Assembly: GCF_007050985.1 (NCBI RefSeq)
Contig: NZ_VHSF01000002.1
Location: 372,001-436,000, forward strand
From: Christiangramia sabulilitoris
Lineage (GTDB): Bacteria; Bacteroidota; Bacteroidia; Flavobacteriales; Flavobacteriaceae
Length of the DNA: 64,000 nt
Reading direction: 5' to 3'
Part shown: one piece after another, positions 44,634 through 52,068 of the stretch
Layout of the letters: the number at the start of each line of letters is the position of its first letter
How positions within the stretch are numbered: position 1 is the first letter of the stretch
The notes under the pieces: generated by a model
What the model saw: only the letters and a program-made list of their open reading frames with translations
Told to the model about the DNA's origin: nothing
Database searches by the model: none
Made by a program: the position numbers and the translations under genes

Positions 44634-44831
44634 TTATGATTTAACCCATTCGAAGTACTGCTCTATCGCTCCACTAAAAAGCGTATCAACACCCCAAATT
44701 GCTAATGAAAAGATAATCGAGAACACTGCCACAAGTACTGTTAGCCTTTGAGCTTCAGTCCAGCTTGTCCAGGTAACGTGGTTTCTTAACTCGTTATATG
44801 ATTCTGATATGTAATTAACAATTCCTGCCAT
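44634..44831 (-). CDS. secE: Preprotein translocase subunit SecE
   Basis: I start at ATG 44831 (MAGIVNYISESYNELRN), because a longer frame would run into tRNA-Trp; the product has 65 residues. This is the short single-helix SecE of most bacteria: the amphipathic N-terminal helix ends VTWTSWTEAQRLT and one membrane helix follows (VLVAVFSIIFSLAIWGVDTLF). It steadies SecY in the inner membrane. The gene lies between tRNA-Trp and nusG. Confidence 0.96.
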   Translation of the reverse strand: MAGIVNYISESYNELRNHVTWTSWTEAQRLTVLVAVFSIIFSLAIWGVDTLFSGAIEQYFEWVKS

Positions 44832-44849
44832 TTTCAAAAAAAATATTTG

Positions 44850-44922
44850 CACGGGTTGAGAGACTCGAACTCCCGACACCTGGTTTTGGAGACCAGTGCT
44901 CTACCAACTGAGCTAAACCCGT
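44850..44922 (-). tRNA. tRNA-Trp (anticodon CCA)
   Basis: A 73-base cloverleaf with acceptor ACGGGTT/AACCCGT, D-arm TAGCTCAGTTGGTAGAGC, anticodon loop CTCCAAA, T-arm GGGAGTTCGAGTCTC and G as discriminator, as expected for tRNA-Trp. CCA is not encoded in full. It sits between tuf and secE. Confidence 0.97.
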
Positions 44923-44933
44923 AAATATAAGTG

Positions 44934-44962
44934 AAGGCATCCCGCTTTTAACGGGATACCTT
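44934..44962 (-). promoter_or_regulatory. Hairpin between tuf and tRNA-Trp
   Basis: On the minus strand AAGGTATCCCG pairs with CGGGATGCCTT (11 pairs, one G-T) around a 7-base loop. No T run follows, so it is more likely an attenuator or processing signal than a full terminator. Confidence 0.6.
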
Positions 44963-44980
44963 TATATATTACCTAAATTC

Positions 44981-46168
44981 TTAGTCTAGAATCTCAGTTA
45001 CCTGACCAGCACCTACAGTCCTACCACCTTCACGGATAGCAAAACGAAGTCCCTGGTTCATTGCAATTGGCTGAATAAGCTCAACTGTAATAGTAAGGTT
45101 ATCACCAGGCATTACCATTTCTACACCATCAGGAAGCATAATAGTTCCAGTTACATCAGTTGTACGTACGTAGAACTGTGGACGGTAGTTGTTATGGAAT
45201 GGAGTGTGACGTCCACCTTCTTCTTTCTTAAGGATATAAACCTCTGCCTTGAACTTAGCGTGAGGAGTTACAGATCCAGGCTTAGTAATTACCATACCTC
45301 TAGAGATCTGAGTTTTCTCGATACCTCTTAAAAGGATACCTACGTTATCTCCAGCTTCACCTCTATCAAGGATCTTACGGAACATCTCAACTCCAGTAAT
45401 AGTAGAAGTAAGTTTTCCAGCTCCCATACCAATGATCTCTACAGGATCTCCAGTGTTAGCAACACCAGTCTCGATACGACCAGTTGCAACAGTACCACGA
45501 CCTGTAATAGAGAATACATCCTCGATAGGCATCAAGAAAGGCTTATCTACATCACGCTCTGGAAGTTCGATCCAAGTATCAACTGCTTCCATAAGGTCAA
45601 GAACAGTCTTAGACCATTTCTCATCACCTTCTAAAGCTCCAAGTGCAGAACCTGAAATTACAGGACCGTTATCACCATCATACTCGTAGAAAGAAAGAAG
45701 ATCTCTTACTTCCATCTCAACTAGTTCAAGAAGCTCCTCATCATCAACAAGGTCAACTTTATTTAAGAATACAACGATTCTTGGAATACCTACCTGGCGT
45801 CCAAGAAGGATGTGCTCACGAGTTTGCGGCATTGGACCATCAGTCGCAGCCACAACTAGAATAGCACCGTCCATTTGAGCAGCACCAGTTACCATGTTCT
45901 TTACGTAATCGGCGTGACCAGGACAGTCAACGTGAGCGTAGTGACGGTTTGCAGTTGAATACTCAACGTGAGAAGAGTTAATTGTAATACCTCTTTCTTT
46001 TTCTTCTGGAGCGTTATCGATTTGATCGAACGCACTAGCTTCTGAATATCCAGCATCAGCCATTACTTTAGTAATAGCTGCAGTTAAAGTAGTTTTTCCG
46101 TGATCTACGTGTCCAATTGTACCAATATTTAGGTGCGGTTTGGAACGATCATAAGTTTCCTTTGCCAT
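44981..46168 (-). CDS. tuf: Translation elongation factor Tu
   Basis: This 395-residue GTPase brings aminoacyl-tRNA to the ribosome. It shows the G1 motif [49 protein letters not shown] and [13 protein letters not shown], then domains II and III with [19 protein letters not shown] and [24 protein letters not shown]. It lies after a tRNA-Thr gene (57 bases) and before tRNA-Trp, as in other Flavobacteriia. Only one tuf gene is visible here. Confidence 0.99.
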   Translation of the reverse strand: MAKETYDRSKPHLNIGTIGHVDHGKTTLTAAITKVMADAGYSEASAFDQIDNAPEEKERGITINSSHVEYSTANRHYAHVDCPGHADYVKNMVTGAAQMDGAILVVAATDGPMPQTREHILLGRQVGIPRIVVFLNKVDLVDDEELLELVEMEVRDLLSFYEYDGDNGPVISGSALGALEGDEKWSKTVLDLMEAVDTWIELPERDVDKPFLMPIEDVFSITGRGTVATGRIETGVANTGDPVEIIGMGAGKLTSTITGVEMFRKILDRGEAGDNVGILLRGIEKTQISRGMVITKPGSVTPHAKFKAEVYILKKEEGGRHTPFHNNYRPQFYVRTTDVTGTIMLPDGVEMVMPGDNLTITVELIQPIAMNQGLRFAIREGGRTVGAGQVTEILD

Positions 46169-46225
46169 AATTAATACTTATTTAATCTTAGTTATATATT
46201 AGTGTTCAATTTTATACAAAACTAG

Positions 46226-46297
46226 AGCCAACGACGGGAATTGAACCCGTGACCTCTTCCTTACCAAGGAAACGCTCTACCCCTGAGCTACGTCGGC
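46226..46297 (-). tRNA. tRNA-Thr (anticodon GGU)
   Basis: A 72-base cloverleaf with acceptor GCCGACG/CGTTGGC (one G-T), anticodon loop TTGGTAA (anticodon GGT) and T-arm ACGGGTTCAATTCCCGT. It lies directly upstream of tuf. Confidence 0.95.
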
Positions 46298-46484
46298 CAG
46301 ACAATTGACTGCTTTAAACAGCGATATCCATAAACCTAACAAGGGCTTATGGAAAAGATCAGGATTGAGGTAATACAGCCGAAATAACCCATTATTAGTA
46401 ACCTAACAAATAGTCCATCAATTAAAAAATTTTAATCTCAAACTATTTTACGACCGGGGGAATATCCTGATTCAATTTATTTAG

Positions 46485-46557
46485 AGCGGGAGACCGGGTT
46501 CGAACCGGCGACATTCAGCTTGGAAGGCTGACGCTCTACCAACTGAGCTACTCCCGC
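46485..46557 (-). tRNA. tRNA-Gly (anticodon UCC)
   Basis: A 73-base cloverleaf with acceptor GCGGGAG/CTCCCGC, anticodon stem TCAGC/GCTGA, loop CTTCCAA (anticodon TCC) and T-arm GCCGGTTCGAACCCGGT. The 187-base gap to tRNA-Thr(GGU) holds no gene, only an imperfect hairpin near CCATAA/TTATGG. Confidence 0.96.
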
Positions 46558-46680
46558 ATTACATTTATTTAGAGGATTATCAAATAAATTTGATGATCCG
46601 TAAGGGCGACCCCTTACCAAGCTTCTTATTCAATCGCTTTAGAAAATGAATTTTCTACGCGATCTTCATAAAAATCTTTG

Positions 46681-46762
<82 letters not shown>

Positions 46763-46960
46763 AATTTCACACTATTTCATAGAACCGTAGCTGAAACAGC
46801 TAAGCTTCCAATGGTTTTTAAAACGGGTGCAAATTAAAGCAATTTTAAAGCACCATCCAAAGCATTTTTTAAAATTTCTGAAGATTATTTTTCAATCACT
46901 TAAACCTTAAGGCATTAAGATTTAAAAAATCTTCGAAACTTCGGTATTTTCAGTATTTCA

Positions 46961-47013
46961 AGAGCCGATGGAGGGACTGCCTTCGACTTCGCTCAAGATA
47001 AACTTCTCGTCCC
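46961..47013 (-). repeat. Second tRNA-Thr tail plus palindromic unit (decayed)
   Basis: AGAGCCGATGGAGGGACT is a copy of the tRNA-Thr 3' end and runs straight into the same unit as at 25 kb (CCTTCGACTTCGCTCA, then CTTCTCGTCCC), with several changes. It lies in the 313-base gap between tRNA-Thr and tRNA-Tyr; nothing else is apparent in that gap. Confidence 0.8.
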
Positions 47014-47075
47014 AAATTGCTCTTCAGGATTAAACCTTAAAACAAATCCCTTGCGATTTAATTTCAATATTTCAG

Positions 47076-47149
47076 AGCCGATGGAGGGACTCGAACCCAC
47101 GACCTGCTGATTACAAATCAGCTGCTCTAGCCAGCTGAGCTACATCGGC
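47076..47149 (-). tRNA. tRNA-Thr (anticodon UGU), second copy
   Basis: A 74-base gene identical to the tRNA at 25472-25545: acceptor GCCGATG/CATCGGC, loop TTTGTAA, T-arm GTGGGTTCGAGTCCC. It is first in the chain tRNA-Thr, Tyr, Gly, Thr, tuf. Confidence 0.97.
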
Positions 47150-47171
47150 AATTATGCTTAATTTTTCAGCA

Positions 47172-47199
47172 TAAAAAAGTCCGCTATTTCTAACGGACT
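47172..47199 (-). terminator. Terminator of rpsU-xerC-hpf
   Basis: Minus-strand hairpin AGTCCG/CGGACT around a 10-base loop, then TTTTTT. It overlaps the expected start point of the promoter just upstream. Confidence 0.8.
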
Positions 47200-47200
47200 G

Positions 47201-47230
47201 CAAATGTATATAAATTATTCCTTTATCAAA
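47201..47230 (-). promoter_or_regulatory. Promoter of the tRNA-tuf operon
   Basis: On the minus strand, TTTG at 47227-47230 and TACATTTG at 47201-47208 match the Bacteroidota -33/-7 consensus with an 18-base spacer. A start about 6 bases past the -7 element would fall inside the left arm of the terminator stem. Confidence 0.7.
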
Positions 47231-47252
47231 AAATAATTTGAAAAAAATTCAC

Positions 47253-47555
47253 TTAAACATGGGCGCTCATTTTTTCCTTTCGTTTGATAAGTTGTCTTTG
47301 TAATGAATTAACACATTCATCTACACAGGCTTCAAATTTACTGCAGGTTTTTTTCACTATTAAATCACCTCCGGGGACGCTTATTAAGATCTCTGTAATC
47401 TTATTCTCTTTAGCACTTGTATTCTGGACCTTGAAAAATACATCAGCATGAATTATTTTATCAAAATAGTTTTCTAGTTTATCAAGTTTTTTCTGGGTGA
47501 AATCAATCAGTTTTTGATCGGCATTGAAGTTTACGGACTGCAGATTCATTTTCAT
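47253..47555 (-). CDS. hpf: Ribosome hibernation promoting factor, short form
   Basis: I start at ATG 47555 (MKMNLQSVNFNADQKLI), not at the TTG two codons earlier, giving 100 residues. The HPF/RaiA fold is clear: beta strand MNLQSVNFNADQKLIDFTQKKLDKLENYFDKI, then IHADVFFKVQNTSAKENKITEILISVPGGDLIVKKTC and the second helix FEACVDECVNSLQRQLIKRKEK. It lacks the C-terminal dimerisation domain of long HPF. It inactivates or stabilises ribosomes in slow growth. It follows xerC and comes before the tRNA-tuf operon. Confidence 0.93.
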   Translation of the reverse strand: MKMNLQSVNFNADQKLIDFTQKKLDKLENYFDKIIHADVFFKVQNTSAKENKITEILISVPGGDLIVKKTCSKFEACVDECVNSLQRQLIKRKEKMSAHV

Positions 47556-47590
47556 ATCCAATAGAATTTAATTAAACAAAAAAGTTTATG

Positions 47591-48481
47591 TTATTTCTTA
47601 TTATTCCGGGGATGAGCCTGCTGGTGAATTTTGCTCAATTCAGCGATACTGTTGTGAGTATAGACTTGAGTCGCTGCCAGGCTGGAGTGCCCTAACAATT
47701 CTTTCACCGCATTTAAATTAGCTCCCTGGTTCAATAAATGAGTGGCGAACGAATGCCGCAGTATATGCGGGCTTTTTTTAAGCTTGCCAGACACCTTACT
47801 AAAATAATTATTTATAACTCTATAAACAAAACTTTCATAGATTTTATCTCCATTGGTGGTCAAAAAAAGAAAGTCATCGTAAATTAAATCTCCAGCCTTC
47901 TTCCTGTGGTCAATATAAAGCCTCGCAGTTTCAATCACAGACTTAATTAACGGAATATATCGCTCTTTATTTCTTTTACCGAGTACTTTTAAATTTCCAG
48001 TCTCAAGATCAAGATCCTGGATTTTTATATTTATCATTTCAGCTCGCCTTATTCCCGTAGAATAAAATAACTCTACCATAAAACGATCTCTTAATCCTTC
48101 CCAGGTAGAAGTATCTATGTTCTCCAGCACCCTGACGATCTCATCCTCTGAAAAGGGAATCTGCACCTTTCTTGATGTTTTTAACGCTTTATGCTTGACC
48201 AAAGGAGAGGCCTCAAGTTGTTTTGTTTTTAGTAAGAATCGATAAAAGGTTTTTAAGGTGGAGATTTTCCTGTTTATCGTGCGGTTAGTGACACCAGATT
48301 CTGAAAGCTGTACAATCCAATTCCTTATCTGGGCATAATTGACCTCCAGAAGGTCATCCTGATCATAGACAAGCTTTATAAAAACCGCGAATTCTTTTAG
48401 ATCTGCCTTATAAGCAGTAATGGTATGAGCAGAGTATTTCTTCTCCAAAAGGAGATAATCAAAAAAGGCAGAATTGGGCAT
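47591..48481 (-). CDS. xerC: Tyrosine recombinase XerC/XerD-type
   Basis: I start at ATG 48481 (MPNSAFFDYLLLEKKYS) because the longer frame begins upstream in the intergenic region; it has 296 residues. It is a tyrosine recombinase: SAM-like core-binding domain with HTITAYKADLKEF, then catalytic STGIRRAEMINIKI (Arg), HILRHSFATHLLNQGANLNAVKELLGHSSLAATQVYTH (His-x-x-Arg, His and nucleophile Tyr). Its fixed place next to hpf suggests that it is the chromosomal Xer recombinase for dimer resolution, not a phage integrase. Whether it is XerC or XerD cannot be decided by eye. Confidence 0.9.
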   Translation of the reverse strand: MPNSAFFDYLLLEKKYSAHTITAYKADLKEFAVFIKLVYDQDDLLEVNYAQIRNWIVQLSESGVTNRTINRKISTLKTFYRFLLKTKQLEASPLVKHKALKTSRKVQIPFSEDEIVRVLENIDTSTWEGLRDRFMVELFYSTGIRRAEMINIKIQDLDLETGNLKVLGKRNKERYIPLIKSVIETARLYIDHRKKAGDLIYDDFLFLTTNGDKIYESFVYRVINNYFSKVSGKLKKSPHILRHSFATHLLNQGANLNAVKELLGHSSLAATQVYTHNSIAELSKIHQQAHPRNNKK

Positions 48482-48571
48482 AAAAAAACTGTTGACATAC
48501 AAAGTTAACAAACTTTATATACCAACAGTCTTTAAATAGTGTCGATAGATTTTACAATCTTCTAGTAGTTA

Positions 48572-48766
48572 CTAGATATCTTCTGCGTCTCTCAGGTGCT
48601 GGATGTATTCAGCTTTCTGAATCTGAGCTCTACGCTCAACAGAAGGTTTTGTAAAATGTTGACGCTCTCTTAGCTGACGCATAGTTCCGGTCTTGTCGAA
48701 CTTACGCTTAAAACGCTTAAGAGCTCTATCTATATTTTCTCCGTCTTTAACTGGTATAATTAACAT
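48572..48766 (-). CDS. rpsU: 30S ribosomal protein bS21
   Basis: I start at ATG 48766 (MLIIPVKDGENIDRALKRFKRKF), giving the 64 residues usual for S21. It is basic, with RQLRERQHFTKPSVERRAQIQKAEY. In Bacteroidota bS21 helps hide the anti-Shine-Dalgarno end of 16S rRNA, which is why most genes lack Shine-Dalgarno sequences. This gene is an exception: a complete one lies 6 bases before its start. It opens the string rpsU-xerC-hpf. Confidence 0.97.
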   Translation of the reverse strand: MLIIPVKDGENIDRALKRFKRKFDKTGTMRQLRERQHFTKPSVERRAQIQKAEYIQHLRDAEDI

Positions 48767-48772
48767 AGTGTC

Positions 48773-48781
48773 ATCACCTCC
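48773..48781 (-). promoter_or_regulatory. Full Shine-Dalgarno sequence of rpsU
   Basis: GGAGGTGAT, nine bases complementary to the 16S rRNA 3' end, six bases before the start codon. It is the only such site that I noticed before a gene in this window. Confidence 0.9.
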
Positions 48782-48800
48782 CTTCTTTTGGAATCGGCTG

Positions 48801-48830
48801 CAAAGATAACCCATTTCTATAAACACCCAA
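48801..48830 (-). promoter_or_regulatory. Promoter of rpsU
   Basis: On the minus strand, TTG at 48828-48830 and TATCTTTG at 48801-48808 fit the -33/-7 consensus with a 19-base spacer. The predicted leader of about 30 bases contains the Shine-Dalgarno sequence. Confidence 0.65.
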
Positions 48831-48882
48831 TACTTTTACTAATTATTTCTACCAAAGTATTTTCCAAACATGTAAAAAATCT

Positions 48883-48915
48883 ATTCTGTAAATTAGATTT
48901 TAAAATTTACAGAAT
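48883..48915 (+). promoter_or_regulatory. Perfect 12-base inverted repeat abutting the MBL-protein start
   Basis: ATTCTGTAAATT and AATTTACAGAAT are perfect inverted copies with a 9-base loop; the right arm ends at the base before the start codon. It could be an operator or an RNA hairpin that hides the start. Confidence 0.65.
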
Positions 48916-49794
48916 ATGAAAACTTATTTAAAAGCCTTTTCCACCTTAATTATAATGTCTACCTCCTCCCTTTTTGCCTTTCAGAACATGCAGGATGTGA
49001 CCATCGAGGTTATTCCGGTAAATGACAATATATATATGTTAAAGGGTGCCGGAGGTAACATTGGAGTACTTACCGGAAAAGATGGAGTATTCATGGTAGA
49101 TGACCAGTTCGCTCCACTTACCGAAAAAATTAAAAATGCGATAGGAACCATTAGTAATGAACCAATACGCTTTTTGATTAATACACATCACCACGGTGAT
49201 CACACCGGCGGAAATACAAATTTCAAAAATGATGGCGCCCTGTTAATGGCCCACGAAAATGTTAGAAAAAGGTTGAATAAAGAAGATACTGACCAGGAAA
49301 ACAACGGTCTGCCCGTCCTTACTTTTAATTACATGATGAACCTGCATATTAATAAAAATGATATTGTAATTGCCCATGTTCATAATGCACATACCGATGG
49401 CGATGCATTGATCTATTTTCCCCAGAGCAATGTTTTACATACAGGAGACACTTTCTTTAATGGTATGTTCCCATATATCGACCTGGAAAGTGGTGGAAGT
49501 GTAGACGGATATATCAAGGCTGCCGAAACAGGAATTTCCATGATCAATGAGAATACGAAAATCATTCCCGGCCATGGAGCGATCGCTAATAAATCTGAAT
49601 ATGAAGACTTCCTGAATATGCTTAAGACTATTAGGGAGAATGTGCAGACAGCAATTGAAGGCGGCGCGTCTGAAGCCGAGATCATAAAGAATGAAGAACT
49701 TTCCTCCGAATTCTTTACAGATCAGGAAGCCTCTGAATTCTTTATCAACGGACCTAAAATACGCAGTACTTTCTATAAAAGCCTGAAAAAATAA
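48916..49794 (+). CDS. Periplasmic metallo-beta-lactamase-fold hydrolase
   Basis: This 292-residue protein has a signal peptide (LIIMSTSSLFAFQN) and an MBL fold. The metal motif is His91, His93, Asp95, His96 in NTHHHGDHTGGNT; later ligands fit AHTDGDALIYF, HTGDTFFNGMFPYID and IIPGHGAIANKSEYEDFLNMLK. The family includes lactamases but most members hydrolyse other esters, lactones or glyoxalase-type substrates, so drug resistance should not be assumed. It converges on the acyl-CoA dehydrogenase gene. Confidence 0.9.
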   Translation: MKTYLKAFSTLIIMSTSSLFAFQNMQDVTIEVIPVNDNIYMLKGAGGNIGVLTGKDGVFMVDDQFAPLTEKIKNAIGTISNEPIRFLINTHHHGDHTGGNTNFKNDGALLMAHENVRKRLNKEDTDQENNGLPVLTFNYMMNLHINKNDIVIAHVHNAHTDGDALIYFPQSNVLHTGDTFFNGMFPYIDLESGGSVDGYIKAAETGISMINENTKIIPGHGAIANKSEYEDFLNMLKTIRENVQTAIEGGASEAEIIKNEELSSEFFTDQEASEFFINGPKIRSTFYKSLKK

Positions 49795-49819
49795 ACCCCG
49801 GACTAGATACGGGGTTTAT
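49793..49819 (+). terminator. Terminator of the MBL-protein gene
   Basis: AAACCCCG/CGGGGTTT stem with a 9-base loop, starting within the stop codon; a short T-rich stretch follows. Confidence 0.8.
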
Positions 49820-49846
49820 TTAAAATTATAGTCTTTTGCGTAATAA

Positions 49847-49895
49847 TTATTTCGCAGCAGGTTTGTATTCCTTTTGATCAATCACCATTTTGGCA
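49847..49895 (-). pseudogene. Stray copy of the acyl-CoA dehydrogenase 3' end
   Basis: Read on the minus strand this stretch encodes KMVIDQKEYKPAAK and a stop, the same peptide as the real C-terminus at 49934, but it differs by several synonymous or near-synonymous bases. It has no start and no upstream domain, so it is a remnant or partial duplication. Confidence 0.8.
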
Positions 49896-49933
49896 AATGG
49901 AAAAACCATTTTCGCCAAAGTGATCATTCAATC

Positions 49934-51100
49934 TTACTTGGCTGCTGGCTTGTATTCTTTTTGATCGATCACCATTTTGGCGATAATCTCTTTCAAGATT
50001 TCAGAAGTTCCACCACCAATTGGGCCCAATCTGCTATCCCTGAACATTCTAGCCAGAGGGTAATCTTCCATATAGCCATATCCACCAAGCATTTGCAAGC
50101 ATTTATACATTACCTCATCTGAGATTTTGGTAGCTAAAAGCTTAGACATACTGGCTTCTTTCACTACATATTCTCCATCATTTAAACGTTGAGCGGTAGC
50201 GTAGTTAAACTCCTTAATAACTTCCACTTCACTTACCATTTCTGCAATAGAGTGTCTTAGAGCCTGGAACTTGTCCAAAGTTTTCCCGAAAGCTTCACGC
50301 TCCTTCATATAACCTAAAGTATAGTCCAGGGCGAATTCAGACCTGGCATGAGCATTTATTCCCATGATCAAACGTTCCATGGCGAAATGCTGCATGATAT
50401 AACTAAATCCCTTACCTTCTTCTCCCAGTAAATACTCTTCGGGAACCTCTACATTATCGAAAGCCAGTTCTGCCGTATCTGAAGCTCTCCAGCCAAGTTT
50501 ATTCAACTTAGTTGCAGAGATACCATCAAACTCTTTATCTACAAGGAAAATGCTCATTCCCTTATTCCCCTTTTCCGGGTTTGTTTTTGCAGCAACCACG
50601 TAAAAGTCTGCGTAAACACCGTTGGTAATAAATGTTTTTGAACCGTTGATTATATATTTATCACCTTTTTTTACCGCCGTGGTTTTCATTCCGGCAACGT
50701 CTGAACCTCCAAAAGGTTCAGAAACACAAAGGCAACCAATTTTCTCTCCATCGATGGCTGGTGTCAGATATTTCTCTTTCAAATTGTGATCTGCTTCCAC
50801 CTTAACATGAGTCATTGCCAAGTAAGCATGCGCCCACATTGCAGCAGCAAAACCTCCTGAATTGATCTTCTGAAGTTCCTCCAGGAAAATAACGGTATAA
50901 AAAAGATCAAGTCCCATACCTCCATATTCTTCAGGCTGGTTAAGACCAAAATATCCCATCTCACCGAACTTTTTCCAGATAAATCTTTCTATAGTCCCGT
51001 CCTGCTCCCATTTATCGATATGTGGCACCACTTCCTTTTGAAGAAATTCCTGAAAACTCTTTCTGAACATGTCATGTTCTTCTGTAAAATATCTACTCAT
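49934..51100 (-). CDS. Acyl-CoA dehydrogenase
   Basis: This 388-residue FAD enzyme oxidises acyl-CoA in fatty acid or branched-chain amino acid breakdown. The N-terminal helical domain is followed by the substrate loop GCLCVSEPFGGSDVAGMKTTA, KTFITNGVYADFYVVAA, the FAD-binding HFAMERLIMGI, and the C-terminal LGGYGYMEDYPLARMFRDSRLGPIGGGTSEILKEIIAK, which holds the FAD and active-site region. Substrate length is not readable. A stray copy of its own last codons lies just downstream. Confidence 0.95.
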   Translation of the reverse strand: MSRYFTEEHDMFRKSFQEFLQKEVVPHIDKWEQDGTIERFIWKKFGEMGYFGLNQPEEYGGMGLDLFYTVIFLEELQKINSGGFAAAMWAHAYLAMTHVKVEADHNLKEKYLTPAIDGEKIGCLCVSEPFGGSDVAGMKTTAVKKGDKYIINGSKTFITNGVYADFYVVAAKTNPEKGNKGMSIFLVDKEFDGISATKLNKLGWRASDTAELAFDNVEVPEEYLLGEEGKGFSYIMQHFAMERLIMGINAHARSEFALDYTLGYMKEREAFGKTLDKFQALRHSIAEMVSEVEVIKEFNYATAQRLNDGEYVVKEASMSKLLATKISDEVMYKCLQMLGGYGYMEDYPLARMFRDSRLGPIGGGTSEILKEIIAKMVIDQKEYKPAAK

Positions 51101-51193
51101 TTTATTTTATATTATTGAAAACTCCCTGTAAGAAGAGAGACCGTATTATCAAATTACATTATTACCAATTTGAGCAATAAATTTTGTCAAATT

Positions 51194-52057
51194 TTAGTTT
51201 AAGGCCAAATATAATTTAATCCTATCAATTTTATCGGAAGGAAACTGGTCTATTTTTGCTAATTCTTCAAAAGACTTAATCCCTTCGTGCAATTTGCGAT
51301 AGGTAATAATTTCTTTGGCCAGTTGCTGGTTAATATATGGTATTTCAAATAATTCTGAAGCGGATATGGTATTGATATTTTTGATCTTAATATCAGGTTT
51401 TGTAGCGATCCTGAATTTTTGATTTATGCTATTGATCACCTCAGGAGATAAACCATAAACATCCTGCAACTGCGAGCGATCAACAAAACCTCCAATACTA
51501 GATCTGTATTTTATTATTCTTTGAGATAGAATTTCGCCTATACCATTTATTTTCTGAAGATCTTCTGCCGAAGCAGTATTTAGGTCCATAAGAATGATTT
51601 CACCATGAACAGCAACTTCGGGTTGATTCTTTGCTTTTTGCTTTTTCACCCATTCGGGGAATCTGAATGAGGGTGATATCTTAGCTAGGAGGCTATCAGA
51701 AATACCCGTCACCTTTTGAAAATCCTCAATTGAATTTACCCATTTCCCCTTTCTGCGGAATGCGAGCAACCTATCTATTTCGTCCGGGCTCATTCCAATG
51801 TGATAACCTTTAAAATCTGAGAGGTAATTCGGATTAAATGGATAGACTGTGTCCCTCCTTTGAACTGTTACCCGATTAAGAGAGTCCAGTTGTTTTCGAA
51901 AAGATTCTATTTCATGCTGATCAACTACTTTAGGCCGTGATTTTGGGAAGGGGTCAAAAAGCAGAAAAAACTGCAGAATAATGATCAATATTACTAAAAC
52001 AAAAATCCCATTCTGCTGACTTCTGGTAAGTGCAAAATGGGATTTTAAGAACTTCAT
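51194..52057 (-). CDS. ComEA-like membrane-anchored helix-hairpin-helix protein
   Basis: This 287-residue protein has one N-terminal membrane helix (GIFVLVILIIILQFFLLF) and then a long external part. Helix-hairpin-helix modules are visible: MSPDEIDRLLAFRRKGKWVNSIEDFQKVTGI, LNTASAEDLQKINGIGEILSQRIIKYRSSIGGF and NTISASELFEIPYINQQLAKEIITYRKLHEG. These bind DNA without sequence preference, as in ComEA, so it could help DNA uptake; competence in this organism is not shown. It lies 11 bases after the AGCS gene stop on the same strand. Confidence 0.88.
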   Translation of the reverse strand: MKFLKSHFALTRSQQNGIFVLVILIIILQFFLLFDPFPKSRPKVVDQHEIESFRKQLDSLNRVTVQRRDTVYPFNPNYLSDFKGYHIGMSPDEIDRLLAFRRKGKWVNSIEDFQKVTGISDSLLAKISPSFRFPEWVKKQKAKNQPEVAVHGEIILMDLNTASAEDLQKINGIGEILSQRIIKYRSSIGGFVDRSQLQDVYGLSPEVINSINQKFRIATKPDIKIKNINTISASELFEIPYINQQLAKEIITYRKLHEGIKSFEELAKIDQFPSDKIDRIKLYLALN

Positions 52058-52068
52058 TATATATAGAC

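Noticed and set aside
48916-49794. Beta-lactamase resistance gene
   Set aside because: The MBL motif alone is shared by many hydrolases; no feature points to a lactam substrate.
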